A stretch of DNA of 64,000 bases, taken from assembly GCF_000816245.1 (NCBI RefSeq), contig NZ_CP007769.1:156464-220463 (forward strand), written 5' to 3'. The first letter of the stretch is position 1, and every line of letters begins with the position of its first letter. This document shows positions 1 through 7,940 of this stretch, piece after piece. The stretch comes from Campylobacter sp. RM16704 (GTDB taxonomy: Bacteria > Campylobacterota > Campylobacteria > Campylobacterales > Campylobacteraceae). A program made the translations under genes and the position numbers. The notes beneath the pieces were generated by a model. It was not told the DNA's origin. It made no database searches and saw only the letters and a program-made list of their open reading frames with translations.

Positions 1-861
1 TCTTACGCCAACAGCAGAGGTGATAATTGTTTTTGCTTTTAAGTTTTTTGCTAAATTTAAAAATATTATACAACCTTCTTTAATAGTGTCAAAACGATCT
101 TTTTTTATATTAAAATCAATTAAATTTTTAGCATTTTGAATTTTCTCTATGTATGCTTTTTCTTTGTCAAAACTATAGCTATAATTGTGAATTATTTTTA
201 AAGGATAAGAATTTTTTTTCATAATAGAATTAGATAAGGCTCTTAAGCTACCACCTATTGCAATAATGTTTTCATTTTGGAATGATTTTGGAATTTGCAA
301 AAGAGTTTCTTTTATAAACTTATCTAATGCATCAAATTTTTTCATATCATAATATATTTCTTTTAATCTTACGGTACCAATATCTAAAGAAATACAATCA
401 ACTATTTTCCCATTTTTGATTAAACATAATTCTGTTGAGCCTCCGCCTATATCTATGGTTGTTGCATTTTGAATATTTGACAACAAATTAAGTGCAGCAA
501 GCCCTCCTAAGAATGATTCGGTTTTGCCATTGATGCATTTTATATTTAAACCCACATTTTTTGCTATTCTAGCAATGAAGTCTTTTGCATTGGGTGCATC
601 TCTTAAAGCAGATGTTCCAACAATAATAATTTTTCTACATTTTTCCTTAAAGGCTTTTTCTTTAAAATAAATTAAAGCTTTTTGAGCCTTAAGCATTGCA
701 TCTTCTTGAAGAATTTTATTATTATTATAAGCATTTTCTCCAAGTCTAACTTTTTTTTTATACTCACTACAAACGAAAAAACCATATCTTGAGGTTCTTT
801 CAAAAACAACCATACGAACAGAGTTAGAGCCAAGATCAATTACTGCTGTTTTTTTTGCCAT
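1..861 (-). CDS. ppx: Ppx/GppA-family phosphatase, C-terminus cut by window edge
   Basis: About 287 residues are present, reading from the ATG at 861 to the window edge, where the last visible residues are GVR of the family's GVREG-type motif. The N-terminus IDLGSNSVRMVVFE and the phosphate-binding IDIGGGSTEL motif identify the ASKHA-fold exopolyphosphatase/pppGpp phosphohydrolase family. Members hydrolyse polyphosphate or pppGpp and link to the stringent response; which activity dominates cannot be read here. The start overlaps the ferredoxin stop by one base (TAATG), so the two genes are translationally coupled. The 3' part lies outside the window, so the presence of a C-terminal HD-like domain is unknown. 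Confidence 0.9.
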   Translation of the reverse strand, partial: MAKKTAVIDLGSNSVRMVVFERTSRYGFFVCSEYKKKVRLGENAYNNNKILQEDAMLKAQKALIYFKEKAFKEKCRKIIIVGTSALRDAPNAKDFIARIAKNVGLNIKCINGKTESFLGGLAALNLLSNIQNATTIDIGGGSTELCLIKNGKIVDCISLDIGTVRLKEIYYDMKKFDALDKFIKETLLQIPKSFQNENIIAIGGSLRALSNSIMKKNSYPLKIIHNYSYSFDKEKAYIEKIQNAKNLIDFNIKKDRFDTIKEGCIIFLNLAKNLKAKTIITSAVGVR

Positions 862-1106
862 TAAATATCTTTATTTTTATGTTTAAGGCGAAGCTCATCG
901 ATGCTTTCAACATTATCAGGATCAGGTATAATACAATCTACCGGACAGGCTACTATACAAGCTGGTTCTGAAAATTCATTCACGCATTCTGTGCAAAGGT
1001 CAGGATCTATAACATAAATTGGATCATTATCGTAGATTGCTTCATCTGGACATTCTTCCCTGCATGCATCACAGGATATGCATTCTCTAGTGATTAAAAG
1101 CGACAT
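861..1106 (-). CDS. fdxB: 2[4Fe-4S] ferredoxin, YfhL type
   Basis: This 81-residue protein has two cysteine clusters. The first reads CISCDACREECP near residues 9-20. The second starts with CTEC and continues to CIVACPVDC. Eight to nine Cys in this spacing define a bacterial 2[4Fe-4S] ferredoxin of the YfhL/FdxB kind, a cytoplasmic low-potential electron carrier; its partner is not indicated. The extra residues between the second cluster's CxxC and CxxxCP are typical of the YfhL/Alvin type. It lies between cosR and the Ppx-like gene, with the ppx start overlapping its stop. A ribosome site (AAGGAAAAA) lies just upstream of the ATG. Confidence 0.92.
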   Translation of the reverse strand: MSLLITRECISCDACREECPDEAIYDNDPIYVIDPDLCTECVNEFSEPACIVACPVDCIIPDPDNVESIDELRLKHKNKDI

Positions 1107-1143
1107 ATGTTTTTCCTTTTCACAAGTGATAAAGCTAACTTAT

Positions 1144-1149
1144 ACTATA
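1144..1149 (-). promoter_or_regulatory. candidate -10 box for fdxB-ppx
   Basis: On the minus strand TATAGT lies about 38 bases upstream of the ferredoxin ATG, in the gap after the cosR terminator. Because the upstream gene ends in a good terminator, fdxB needs its own promoter. The hexamer is imperfect and several AT-rich alternatives lie nearby. Confidence 0.35.
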
Positions 1150-1191
1150 TAAAAACTTATATGTAATTTAAAAATATAAGAAAATTTAAAA

Positions 1192-1226
1192 TTAATCAGA
1201 ATGAGATAAATTTTCATTCTGATTAA
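1192..1226 (-). terminator. intrinsic terminator of cosR
   Basis: A perfect 13-bp inverted repeat (left arm 1192-1204, right arm 1214-1226, 9-base loop) starts four bases after the cosR stop codon. On the minus strand it is followed by a T-rich run broken by three A residues. Position and shape fit a rho-independent terminator. Confidence 0.75.
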
Positions 1227-1229
1227 AAT

Positions 1230-1904
1230 TTAGTTTGCTTTTTTTGGAAAACAAAAACGATAGCCTCTACGACGCACAGTTTCTATAGTAGAAATATTAA
1301 GTGGTTTGTCCATTTTTTGTCTAATTTGATTAATCGCTACTTCAATAACATTTGGAGTTACTAATTCTGGTTCTTCCCAAATAGCATCTAAGAGTTGTTC
1401 TTTTGATACAATTTGATCAGAATGTCTAGCTAAATGAGTTAAAACTTCAAAGGGTTTACCTTTTAACTCAATATCTTTTCCTTGATAAGTAATTTTTTCT
1501 TCATCTGGATCAATAGTTAAATCATCTATTTTAATTACATTTGTTCCACCAAATCTAAGTCTAGCTTCAATTCTTGCCATCAAAATTTCAAAATCTAAAG
1601 GTTTTTTTATATAGTCATCTGCTCCAGTTTTTAATGCTTTAATTTCATTTTCCTTGTTTGCTTTTGAACACATTACTATTATAGCAGTTCTTGGGGATTT
1701 TTGTTTTACAACATTAATCAAATCACTTGCATCATTACCGCTAATGGTCCAATTTGATAACACTAAATCATAATGTCTAATACCTATAAAATACTCAGCA
1801 TCTTTAAAATTTTCTGAAGTATCACTTTGGTACCCAAATTCAGTTAAAGTATTTGATAGTGTTTTATTTAGTGATGCTTCATCTTCTACAACTAAAATAC
1901 GCAT
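1230..1904 (-). CDS. cosR: orphan OmpR-type response regulator CosR/HsrA
   Basis: The 224-residue protein has a receiver domain (1-115) and a winged-helix DNA-binding domain (about 120-220, ending VRRRGYRFCFPKK). The acidic pocket (E7, D8) and the KKP lysine are kept, but the phospho-acceptor position in DLVLSNW is N51 instead of Asp, so control by classical phosphorylation is unlikely. This matches CosR of Campylobacter and HsrA (HP1043) of Helicobacter, essential orphan regulators tied to oxidative stress and growth. No histidine kinase lies next to it. It has its own -10 box and terminator, so it is probably monocistronic. The family assignment rests on overall sequence and on its place between fdxB and folB. 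Confidence 0.93.
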   Translation of the reverse strand: MRILVVEDEASLNKTLSNTLTEFGYQSDTSENFKDAEYFIGIRHYDLVLSNWTISGNDASDLINVVKQKSPRTAIIVMCSKANKENEIKALKTGADDYIKKPLDFEILMARIEARLRFGGTNVIKIDDLTIDPDEEKITYQGKDIELKGKPFEVLTHLARHSDQIVSKEQLLDAIWEEPELVTPNVIEVAINQIRQKMDKPLNISTIETVRRRGYRFCFPKKAN

Positions 1905-1937
1905 TTTATTCCTTTTAAGAAATTTTTAATGAACTAA

Positions 1938-1943
1938 AGTATA
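1938..1943 (-). promoter_or_regulatory. -10 box of cosR
   Basis: TATACT on the minus strand lies 34 bases upstream of the cosR ATG, followed by an AAGGA ribosome site just before the start. No clear -35 box is seen, as is usual for Campylobacter sigma-70 promoters. Confidence 0.5.
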
Positions 1944-1983
1944 ACACAAGTTAAGCAAATATTCAAAATTCTTTAAAAGTATT

Positions 1984-2301
1984 TTAATATTTTTTAGTGA
2001 TAGTTGCACCAACAAGAGCATTTTTTATAATATCTGGTTTATAACAAGTAATATTTATAAATTTAATCTTTTTATGATGTTTTTTTATATCCTTACATAA
2101 ATATTTTAAAGATTTTTCTATAGTTTTAAATTTTTTTTTCTTATAAATTTTTTCAATTCTTATGCATAATTTAGCATAATCTAAAAATTTTTTACTTTTA
2201 GCTTCCAGTTTTAGAAAAACTTTTTGTTCTTGAATTCTTTCAAAATCTAAAAGCCCTATAATGCACTTAAATTCTAAATTAATTTTTATATGACTTTGCA
2301 T
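1984..2301 (-). CDS. folB: dihydroneopterin aldolase
   Basis: This 105-residue protein fits FolB, which converts dihydroneopterin to 6-hydroxymethyl-dihydropterin in folate synthesis in the cytoplasm. The N-terminal IGLLDFERIQEQ segment carries the Glu/Arg/Gln pattern of the family, and the C-terminal KPDIIKNALVGATITKKY matches the KP...G.....R/K end with the catalytic lysine. It is rich in lysine and a little shorter than typical (about 120). The start overlaps the 3' end of plsY by 16 bases, so the two are co-transcribed on the minus strand. Confidence 0.82.
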   Translation of the reverse strand: MQSHIKINLEFKCIIGLLDFERIQEQKVFLKLEAKSKKFLDYAKLCIRIEKIYKKKKFKTIEKSLKYLCKDIKKHHKKIKFINITCYKPDIIKNALVGATITKKY

Positions 2302-2903
2302 TCTTGTTTTCCAATAAGCCTTAGAATATTTGGTATGTGCTTGTATACTACTATAAAGGCAATAATGAAAATGGGTGCATGTGTATTAATAATAGGCATA
2401 TCATAGTGAAAAATAAAAGAGGTGAGGATTAAAACTACTAAAGCTCCAAGAGAAGCTAAGCTTGAAATCTTGAAGATTTTTCCTATAATAAGCCAAGCTA
2501 AAAAAGAACATAAAATTTCTAAAGGTAAAAATATAGCTAAAACTCCAGCACCTGTTGCAATACCTTTGCCACCTTCAAATTTTAAATAAGGTGAAAAGCA
2601 GTGCCCAAATACAGCTAAAACGGCCATAGTCCATAAAATATTTTCATCATATCCTAAAAATTTTGCTGTTAATATAGGTAAAATTCCTTTTAAAGCATCT
2701 AAAACGATAGTTGCAATAGCAAGTTCTTTCGCAAGTTTTGGATTGTTTTCCTTTACTACTCTTAAAACATTAGTTGCTCCAATACTTTTACTACCTGAGT
2801 TTTTAATATTGGTTTTAGCGAAAAGTTGTGCTAATAAAAAACCAAAAGGTATAGCACCTATAAGATAAGCTAAAAGATAAATTATTAAGTTTTCCATAAT
2901 CAT
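2286..2903 (-). CDS. plsY: glycerol-3-phosphate acyltransferase PlsY
   Basis: An integral inner-membrane protein of about 205 residues with several hydrophobic spans. It carries the three PlsY signatures: IGAIPFG near the start, SGSKSIGATNVLR in the first loop, and FEGGKGIATGAGVL in the second. PlsY transfers an acyl group from acyl-phosphate to glycerol-3-phosphate, the first step of phospholipid synthesis. There are two near-adjacent possible ATG starts (2903 and 2897); MENLIIYLLAY at 2897 gives the usual family N-terminus. Its promoter lies in the 204-base divergent gap shared with the peroxidase gene. Confidence 0.92.
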   Translation of the reverse strand: MIMENLIIYLLAYLIGAIPFGFLLAQLFAKTNIKNSGSKSIGATNVLRVVKENNPKLAKELAIATIVLDALKGILPILTAKFLGYDENILWTMAVLAVFGHCFSPYLKFEGGKGIATGAGVLAIFLPLEILCSFLAWLIIGKIFKISSLASLGALVVLILTSFIFHYDMPIINTHAPIFIIAFIVVYKHIPNILRLIGKQECKVI

Positions 2904-3045
2904 TCCATTTATAATAATGTTTAAAATGAAAAATATATCAAAAATAACAAAAACAAAACTGAAATTAGTATTTAAGATATATTTTATCTTATAATAATTT
3001 TTATTTACAAATACAAATTTTTTATTTAATCTAAAGAAAATTATA

Positions 3046-3051
3046 GATAAT
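3046..3051 (+). promoter_or_regulatory. -10 box of cytochrome c peroxidase gene
   Basis: GATAAT within TATAGATAAT sits 56 bases before the ATG. The expected start of transcription (about 3058) would coincide with the left edge of the palindrome at 3058-3083. Confidence 0.45.
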
Positions 3052-3057
3052 ATTTCT

Positions 3058-3083
3058 ATTAAACTTATTTAAATAAGTTTAAT
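3058..3083 (+). promoter_or_regulatory. 26-bp perfect palindrome, candidate operator
   Basis: A perfect palindrome with core AAACTTATTTAAATAAGTTT at 3061-3080, extended by three matching bases on each side. It has no loop, and it lies between the -10 box and the ribosome site (AGGAG at 3097-3101). It suits a dimeric repressor site at the transcription start better than a terminator. The regulator is unknown. Confidence 0.5.
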
Positions 3084-3107
3084 TTTATCTTAATTTAGGA
3101 GTAGATA

Positions 3108-4139
3108 ATGAAAAAAATTTCATTATTAGTTGCATCATTATTAGTTGCATCAACTGCTTTGGCTAATGATAAAGCTTTGTTAGATGAAGCAAAAGCAGCA
3201 GGTTTAGCACCATTGCCAAAGGATCAAGCAGGTGTTGAGAAACTTTTAAAAGAAATGGGTGTTAAAGCTAGCAAATTCTCTAAAGAAAAAGTTAATCTTG
3301 GTAAAAAGTTATATTTTGAACCAAGACTTTCTAAAAGTGGTTTGATTTCCTGTAATACCTGTCACAATCTAGGTATGGGTGGAGCTGATGGTATAGCAGC
3401 TGCTGTGGGTCACAAATGGACAGCAAATCCACATCATTTAAATTCACCAACGGTTTATAATTCAGTACTAAATTCAACTCAATTTTGGGATGGTAGAGCA
3501 GGAACTTTAGCAGATCAAGCAAAAGGTCCAATCGAAGCAGAACCTGAAATGGCAACTCCTGCAAAATTAGCAGTAGAAAAAATTTCATCTATGCCAGAGT
3601 ACGTTAAAGAATTTAAAAAAATCTATGGAAGCAATGGGGTAACTTTTGATAATATTGCAGATGCAATTGCAACATTTGAAAGAACACTTTTAACTCCATC
3701 TAAATTTGATAAATTCTTAGAAGGTGATACAAAAGCTTTAAGTAAAAAAGAAAAAGACGGTTTAAAAACTTTCATTGATAAAGGATGTACAGCCTGTCAT
3801 ACTGGAGTAAATTTAGGCGGTAGTATGCAAGCTTTCCAAGTAGCAGCTAAATATAAATTTGCTAACATAGGAGACTTTAAAGGAGATGCTAATGGTTTGG
3901 TTAAAACTCCAACATTAAGAAATATAGCTGAAACAGCTCCATACTTTCACAATGGTGCGATTTGGTCTTTACAAGAAGCAATTAAAGAAATGGGTAGTGT
4001 TCAACTTGGTATAGAAATTTCTGATAAAGAAGCAGCTTCTATAGAAATTTTCTTAAACGCTTTAACAGGTAAAAAACCAAATATCTCTTATCCTCAGCTC
4101 CCAAAAGCAACTGAGAAAACTCCAAAACCAGAGCTTTAA
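3108..4139 (+). CDS. di-heme cytochrome c peroxidase
   Basis: A 343-residue periplasmic enzyme that reduces hydrogen peroxide with electrons from c-type cytochromes. A signal peptide (1-19, ending ALA) is followed by two CxxCH heme sites, CNTCH at 82-86 and CTACH at 227-231, the spacing expected for the bacterial CCP/MauG family. Motifs FWDGRAGTL and PTLRNIAETAPYFHNG are family hallmarks. It matches the peroxidase I remember as Cj0358 in C. jejuni, next to plsY. The gene stands alone between its own promoter with palindrome and a terminator, so it is probably regulated on its own, plausibly by oxygen or peroxide status (inference). Confidence 0.93.
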   Translation: MKKISLLVASLLVASTALANDKALLDEAKAAGLAPLPKDQAGVEKLLKEMGVKASKFSKEKVNLGKKLYFEPRLSKSGLISCNTCHNLGMGGADGIAAAVGHKWTANPHHLNSPTVYNSVLNSTQFWDGRAGTLADQAKGPIEAEPEMATPAKLAVEKISSMPEYVKEFKKIYGSNGVTFDNIADAIATFERTLLTPSKFDKFLEGDTKALSKKEKDGLKTFIDKGCTACHTGVNLGGSMQAFQVAAKYKFANIGDFKGDANGLVKTPTLRNIAETAPYFHNGAIWSLQEAIKEMGSVQLGIEISDKEAASIEIFLNALTGKKPNISYPQLPKATEKTPKPEL

Positions 4140-4146
4140 TATAAAT

Positions 4147-4178
4147 TTTCCAAAGATATTTTTGTGTATCTTTGGAAA
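4147..4178 (+). terminator. terminator of the peroxidase gene
   Basis: A 12-bp perfect stem (4147-4158 with 4167-4178) and an 8-base loop start eight bases after the stop codon. The T-run after it is weak, so termination may be incomplete. Confidence 0.6.
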
Positions 4179-4210
4179 TAAAAGATATTGATTTTTATTA
4201 ATTTTTCTTG

Positions 4211-4216
4211 TATATT
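4211..4216 (+). promoter_or_regulatory. weak candidate -10 box for the envelope cluster
   Basis: TATATT preceded by TTG lies 37 bases before the ATG at 4253, within a very AT-rich gap. It is the best hexamer I can see but is not distinctive. Confidence 0.3.
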
Positions 4217-4252
4217 TTTGTTTTTATTTTATTTAATATTTAAAGGTCTTCA

Positions 4253-5602
4253 ATGAAAACAAAAATTTTATATAGTATTATAATTACTATTATAGGTTTG
4301 TTATTTAGTGCTTGTGCTAATCATGCAAAAGTTAATAATGATTTTGAACAGAAATTAACCCAAAAAAAATGTTCTAATGAATTTTTCTCTCAAGAAATGA
4401 AGAAAGTAGATAAAAAAGATGACCCAGTTTATGTAGGTTTAAATGCAGGCTTAATCGCAAGAAATTGTAGTGATTATAATCTTAGTAATAGTTTTTTTGA
4501 CAAAGTAGAAGAATCATATCAGGTTGATGTGGATTTAAGAAATGGTGCTCAAAAAATTATTAAAACAGCTACAACTACATTGATAAATGATTCTATATTG
4601 GATTATGATGGTTCTTTATATGAAAGAATTATGGTTAATGTATACAAGGGTTTAAATTTTATGAGTGAAGGTGATTTTAATAATGCAAGAGTAGAATTTA
4701 AAAGAGCATTACTGCGTCAAGATAGAGCAAAAGATTATTTTAAAGTCCAAATTGCTAAAAATAAGGCAGATTTGGAAAAAGCTAAAAAAGAAGATCCAAA
4801 TTTTAATAAAAATTTCAGTGAATCATCAAAACAAATAAATTCTCAATATGAAGCATTATTTGAAGAATTTTCAACAAGTAAGAATTTTACCAATCCTTAT
4901 GCGACTTATTTAGCTTCTATTTTTTATTATATGAGTAAGGATTATACCTTAGCCAAAGACTTATTTAAAGAAATTAAAATTTTAAATCCTAAAAATAAAG
5001 AAATTAATAAAGAATGGAAGGTAATAAATCGTGCTCATAAAAATAAAAAATATATTTTTGTCGTATATGAAAATGGATTTGGTGTGATAAAAGATGAATT
5101 TAAATTGACCTTACCTTTAATTTTAAATAATACGCTTACTACAACTTCTATTGCGTTGCCTACTTTGAAAAAAAGAAGCCAATCTTTTGAATATCTTAGT
5201 GTAAATGATAATAATACTACAAAATTAGTTGATTTAGATAATGTAGTTGCAAGTGAATTTAAATTTGAACAACCAGCAATAGTTACAAAAGCAATAGTAT
5301 CGGCTATTTTAAAAACTACCGTTAACGCAGCAGTAGCAAATAATGATTCAACGGGAGGAATTTTAAGTCTTGCTAGTGGTATTATAACCGCAGCAACAAC
5401 TAAAGCTGATGTTAGATCTTGGAGGGGTTTGCCACAAAGCATTGAGGTGGTTATGGTTAAAAACACTGGCAGGGTAGTAGTTAAAACACCCAATAATGAT
5501 GAGTTGCTTTCTAAAGAAGTAGACCCAAAAAAGAATGTGCTAATAATTGTTCGTTCTTTTGCACCTTATATTTTGCCAAATATTAGTGTAATAGAAAAAT
5601 GA
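4253..5602 (+). CDS. COG3014-type outer-membrane lipoprotein
   Basis: A 449-residue lipoprotein with signal sequence and lipobox LFSAC (Cys 21). The middle part (about residues 90-260) is helical and TPR-like, with NVYKGLNFMSEGDFNNARVEFKRA and a second repeat YYMSKDYTLAKDLFKEI. The C-terminal half is beta-rich with a small-residue stretch around residues 350-385. The whole resembles the COG3014 family, which in gamma-proteobacteria is often found with YcfL and LpoB genes, as it is here. Function is not established; a scaffold role in an envelope complex is inference. Its stop overlaps the next start (ATGA). Confidence 0.75.
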   Translation: MKTKILYSIIITIIGLLFSACANHAKVNNDFEQKLTQKKCSNEFFSQEMKKVDKKDDPVYVGLNAGLIARNCSDYNLSNSFFDKVEESYQVDVDLRNGAQKIIKTATTTLINDSILDYDGSLYERIMVNVYKGLNFMSEGDFNNARVEFKRALLRQDRAKDYFKVQIAKNKADLEKAKKEDPNFNKNFSESSKQINSQYEALFEEFSTSKNFTNPYATYLASIFYYMSKDYTLAKDLFKEIKILNPKNKEINKEWKVINRAHKNKKYIFVVYENGFGVIKDEFKLTLPLILNNTLTTTSIALPTLKKRSQSFEYLSVNDNNTTKLVDLDNVVASEFKFEQPAIVTKAIVSAILKTTVNAAVANNDSTGGILSLASGIITAATTKADVRSWRGLPQSIEVVMVKNTGRVVVKTPNNDELLSKEVDPKKNVLIIVRSFAPYILPNISVIEK

Positions 5603-5919
5603 AAAAGATAGTTTTTTTACTTTTGAGTTGTATTGTTTTATTTGCACAAGAAATAAAGCCAATCAAACATACAAATATTAAAAGCGTTAATGAAAGAATA
5701 AATAATGCAGGATTATTAGAAGTGCAGATTGTTTTTTATAGTTTTATAGACAAAAAACTTTCTTATAAAATAGAATGGTTTGATAAAGATGGTTTTGCAG
5801 TGAAAAATACCATTGATAAAAATTACAAAAATATTAGATTATTGGCTAGGCAAGACTATATTGTACAAAATATAGCTACCAATAAGCAAGCAAAAAAATA
5901 TAAAATATATATTAAATAA
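5599..5919 (+). CDS. YcfL-like (DUF1425) periplasmic protein
   Basis: A 106-residue exported protein with a type I signal (cleavage after LFA, near residue 16) and no lipobox. The body VQIVFYSFIDKKLSYKIEW followed by FDKDGF and RQDYIVQNIA matches the small immunoglobulin-like YcfL fold, whose E. coli member is encoded beside lpoB. Here too the next gene is LpoB-like. Unlike E. coli YcfL it lacks the lipid-anchor cysteine, so it may be soluble in the periplasm. Function unknown. Confidence 0.7.
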   Translation: MKKIVFLLLSCIVLFAQEIKPIKHTNIKSVNERINNAGLLEVQIVFYSFIDKKLSYKIEWFDKDGFAVKNTIDKNYKNIRLLARQDYIVQNIATNKQAKKYKIYIK

Positions 5920-5932
5920 AAAAGGATCAAAA

Positions 5933-6562
5933 ATGAAAAAAATTAAAATTTTAACAAACATTATAGCTATAGGTGTTTTATTTAGTGCTTGTACTCAACA
6001 GCCTACTTATGTAGATGGGACTGCGGCTAAAGTAAAACAAGGTGATTCTTTAAGTATGGCTTTAACTGGGGAAGATTTTGACAATACTGCTAAAGAAATG
6101 CTAAATAGTTTGTTTAACTCAGGGTATGTTGTAAATAAAATAGGAAATTCTGGTAAGGCTATAGTTGCAGTTTACGATGTGGTAAATAACACTGCTTTAA
6201 GAATTGATACTAGAAATTTAACAGATTTAATGGTGGAAGAACTTATAAATTCTGGTAAATTTGCAGCTTCAGCTACTCAAGGAAGTGATAGTGCTACTCA
6301 AAATAATATGGATGAGCTTATAAGTGATAAAGATGATGATAGATACGATAAAGCTACAGTTTCAAAAAACTATACCCAAATTAGTGCATCGCTTACTTTG
6401 CAAGGTAGAATTGATCAACAAAATATAAAGTTAAATAATGGAAAAACTCAAGTTGAGTATTTTTTTGTAATGAAATTAGCTGAGAAAGTTAGCGGTTTAG
6501 TAGTGTGGCAAAAAACTAATAGAATTAACAAGCTTGGGTCTAGTAAAACTGTCAGTTGGTAA
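5933..6562 (+). CDS. lpoB: LpoB-like lipoprotein (penicillin-binding protein activator family)
   Basis: A 209-residue lipoprotein (lipobox LFSAC, Cys 20) with the LpoB core: an N-terminal linker, then AIVAVYDVVNNTALRIDT, LTDLMVEELINSGKF, and a C-terminal beta strand VEYFFVMKLAEKVSGLVVW. In E. coli LpoB reaches from the outer membrane to stimulate PBP1b. I know of no PBP1b-type synthase in Campylobacter, so the partner here may be different. It has a good ribosome site (AAAAAGGATC). Fold assignment is by motif reading; the activity is not shown. Confidence 0.78.
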   Translation: MKKIKILTNIIAIGVLFSACTQQPTYVDGTAAKVKQGDSLSMALTGEDFDNTAKEMLNSLFNSGYVVNKIGNSGKAIVAVYDVVNNTALRIDTRNLTDLMVEELINSGKFAASATQGSDSATQNNMDELISDKDDDRYDKATVSKNYTQISASLTLQGRIDQQNIKLNNGKTQVEYFFVMKLAEKVSGLVVWQKTNRINKLGSSKTVSW

Positions 6563-6587
6563 TAATTTAATTCAATAAGGATATATA

Positions 6588-7931
6588 ATGAAAAAAATAT
6601 TTATTGTAGGTTATTTGGCTGTAGTAAGTTTTCTTTATGCACAAGCAACGCCACAAGTAGAAATTACCCAAGAAGATATTAAAACTCAAAATGAAATATC
6701 AGATGCTAGTACTAAAGATATTACTCCTAAATCAGTAGATGACTTTTTTGAAGAATTTGCAGATAATTTTGGTATAGAATATGGTATAACAAAAGATGGA
6801 AAAACTTTTTATGTTGGAAAAAGTGTAGTTGCACTAAGTAATAGCGATCCACAATTTGCTCAAGCTTTACAAAATGCTTATCAAAAAGCTATGTTAAATT
6901 TGCAGGCTGAATTTATAAAAGATGCTTTTGGAAGAATAGCGGTGAGTAAAATTCAAAGTTATGAAGCTGATAATTCTACAAATGCAAAAGAATTTGAAGA
7001 ACTTCCAAAAGGAAGCGTTGTAAGTCAAATTTTTGATAAACTTGCTCAATTAAGCGGAGCAAAATTAGACAAGGCTTTAAAAGATTTAGGTATCAATGTA
7101 GAAGGTTTAACAGAGGAAAGAAAAAAGACTTTATTAAAAGAAGAATTTCTCAATAAAACTATCACAAGTGCAGTTGGTTCAATGAGTGGTTTGATTCCTG
7201 TTCAAACTATAATTACACAAAGAAGAGGACAATATGATATAGGTGTAATTGCTGTCGTATCAAATAAAACACGTCAACTTGCAAAAGACATGGCATTAGC
7301 AAGAAAAAGTAATATAAAAGGTAAAGGCAAAAATATAAGTGAGTATTTACCAAAAGAAGAAAAAGGTTTTCTCAATGAATATGGTATACGCTTGGTTTAT
7401 GATGAAAAAGGCTTACCTGTCATTTTAAGCTATGGGAATTGGGGCTATATAGCCGATGCTAATAATGCTAAAAAAACAAATATATTAGAAGATAGGGCAA
7501 AAGATACAGCTTCAACTATGGCTGATGCTGCTATTGTAGAATTTATTAATACAAATTTAAGCTTAAAAGATGAAAAAACTACAGGTGAAAGTTATGAAGA
7601 AATTATCAAGCAAAGCTTAAATATCAATGATAATACTACTCAAGAGCAAATTCAAAATTTTACAAATATTATAGAAAAAATCAATACAAAAATAAAAGCA
7701 AGTGCTAGCGGGAAAATCAAAGGTATAAAAACGCTTAAAAAATGGAGCTATACAAGCGAAAATGGTATAGAGCATGTGGGCGTCGTAAGATTTTATTCTT
7801 ATGATAATGTAGCTAATATTAATGAAGCTTTAAAATCAAATTCAAACACAAACACTCCAAAAACTGAGTCTAAAAAGTCTTCTAATATACAAAGAAGTTC
7901 TAATATTGTCAATGATATAGATGATTTTTAG
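6588..7931 (+). CDS. exported DUF6844-like protein of unknown function
   Basis: A 447-residue protein with a cleavable signal peptide (ending LYA, about residue 19). A segment at roughly residues 75-110 (GKSVVALSNSDPQFAQALQN then AYQKAMLN) resembles the extra-helix module in FlgT/LPP20-type envelope proteins, where a hydrophobic helix follows a short beta strand. The C-terminal tail (from about 415) is rich in Ser, Asn and Lys and likely disordered. It belongs, as far as I recall, to the DUF6844 family, which occurs with LpoB/CsgG-like genes. It lies 25 bases after the LpoB-like gene and 9 bases before the CsgG-like one. No enzyme motif is seen. Confidence 0.65.
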   Translation: MKKIFIVGYLAVVSFLYAQATPQVEITQEDIKTQNEISDASTKDITPKSVDDFFEEFADNFGIEYGITKDGKTFYVGKSVVALSNSDPQFAQALQNAYQKAMLNLQAEFIKDAFGRIAVSKIQSYEADNSTNAKEFEELPKGSVVSQIFDKLAQLSGAKLDKALKDLGINVEGLTEERKKTLLKEEFLNKTITSAVGSMSGLIPVQTIITQRRGQYDIGVIAVVSNKTRQLAKDMALARKSNIKGKGKNISEYLPKEEKGFLNEYGIRLVYDEKGLPVILSYGNWGYIADANNAKKTNILEDRAKDTASTMADAAIVEFINTNLSLKDEKTTGESYEEIIKQSLNINDNTTQEQIQNFTNIIEKINTKIKASASGKIKGIKTLKKWSYTSENGIEHVGVVRFYSYDNVANINEALKSNSNTNTPKTESKKSSNIQRSSNIVNDIDDF

Positions 7932-7940
7932 GAGTATTCC

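Noticed and set aside
3058-3083. Palindrome read as a terminator of a leader transcript
   Set aside because: No loop and no T run follow, and it lies directly at the predicted start; operator is more likely.
5035-5493. Minus-strand open frame of 152 codons
   Set aside because: Lies wholly opposite the well-supported lipoprotein gene; composition is that of a reverse-strand shadow.
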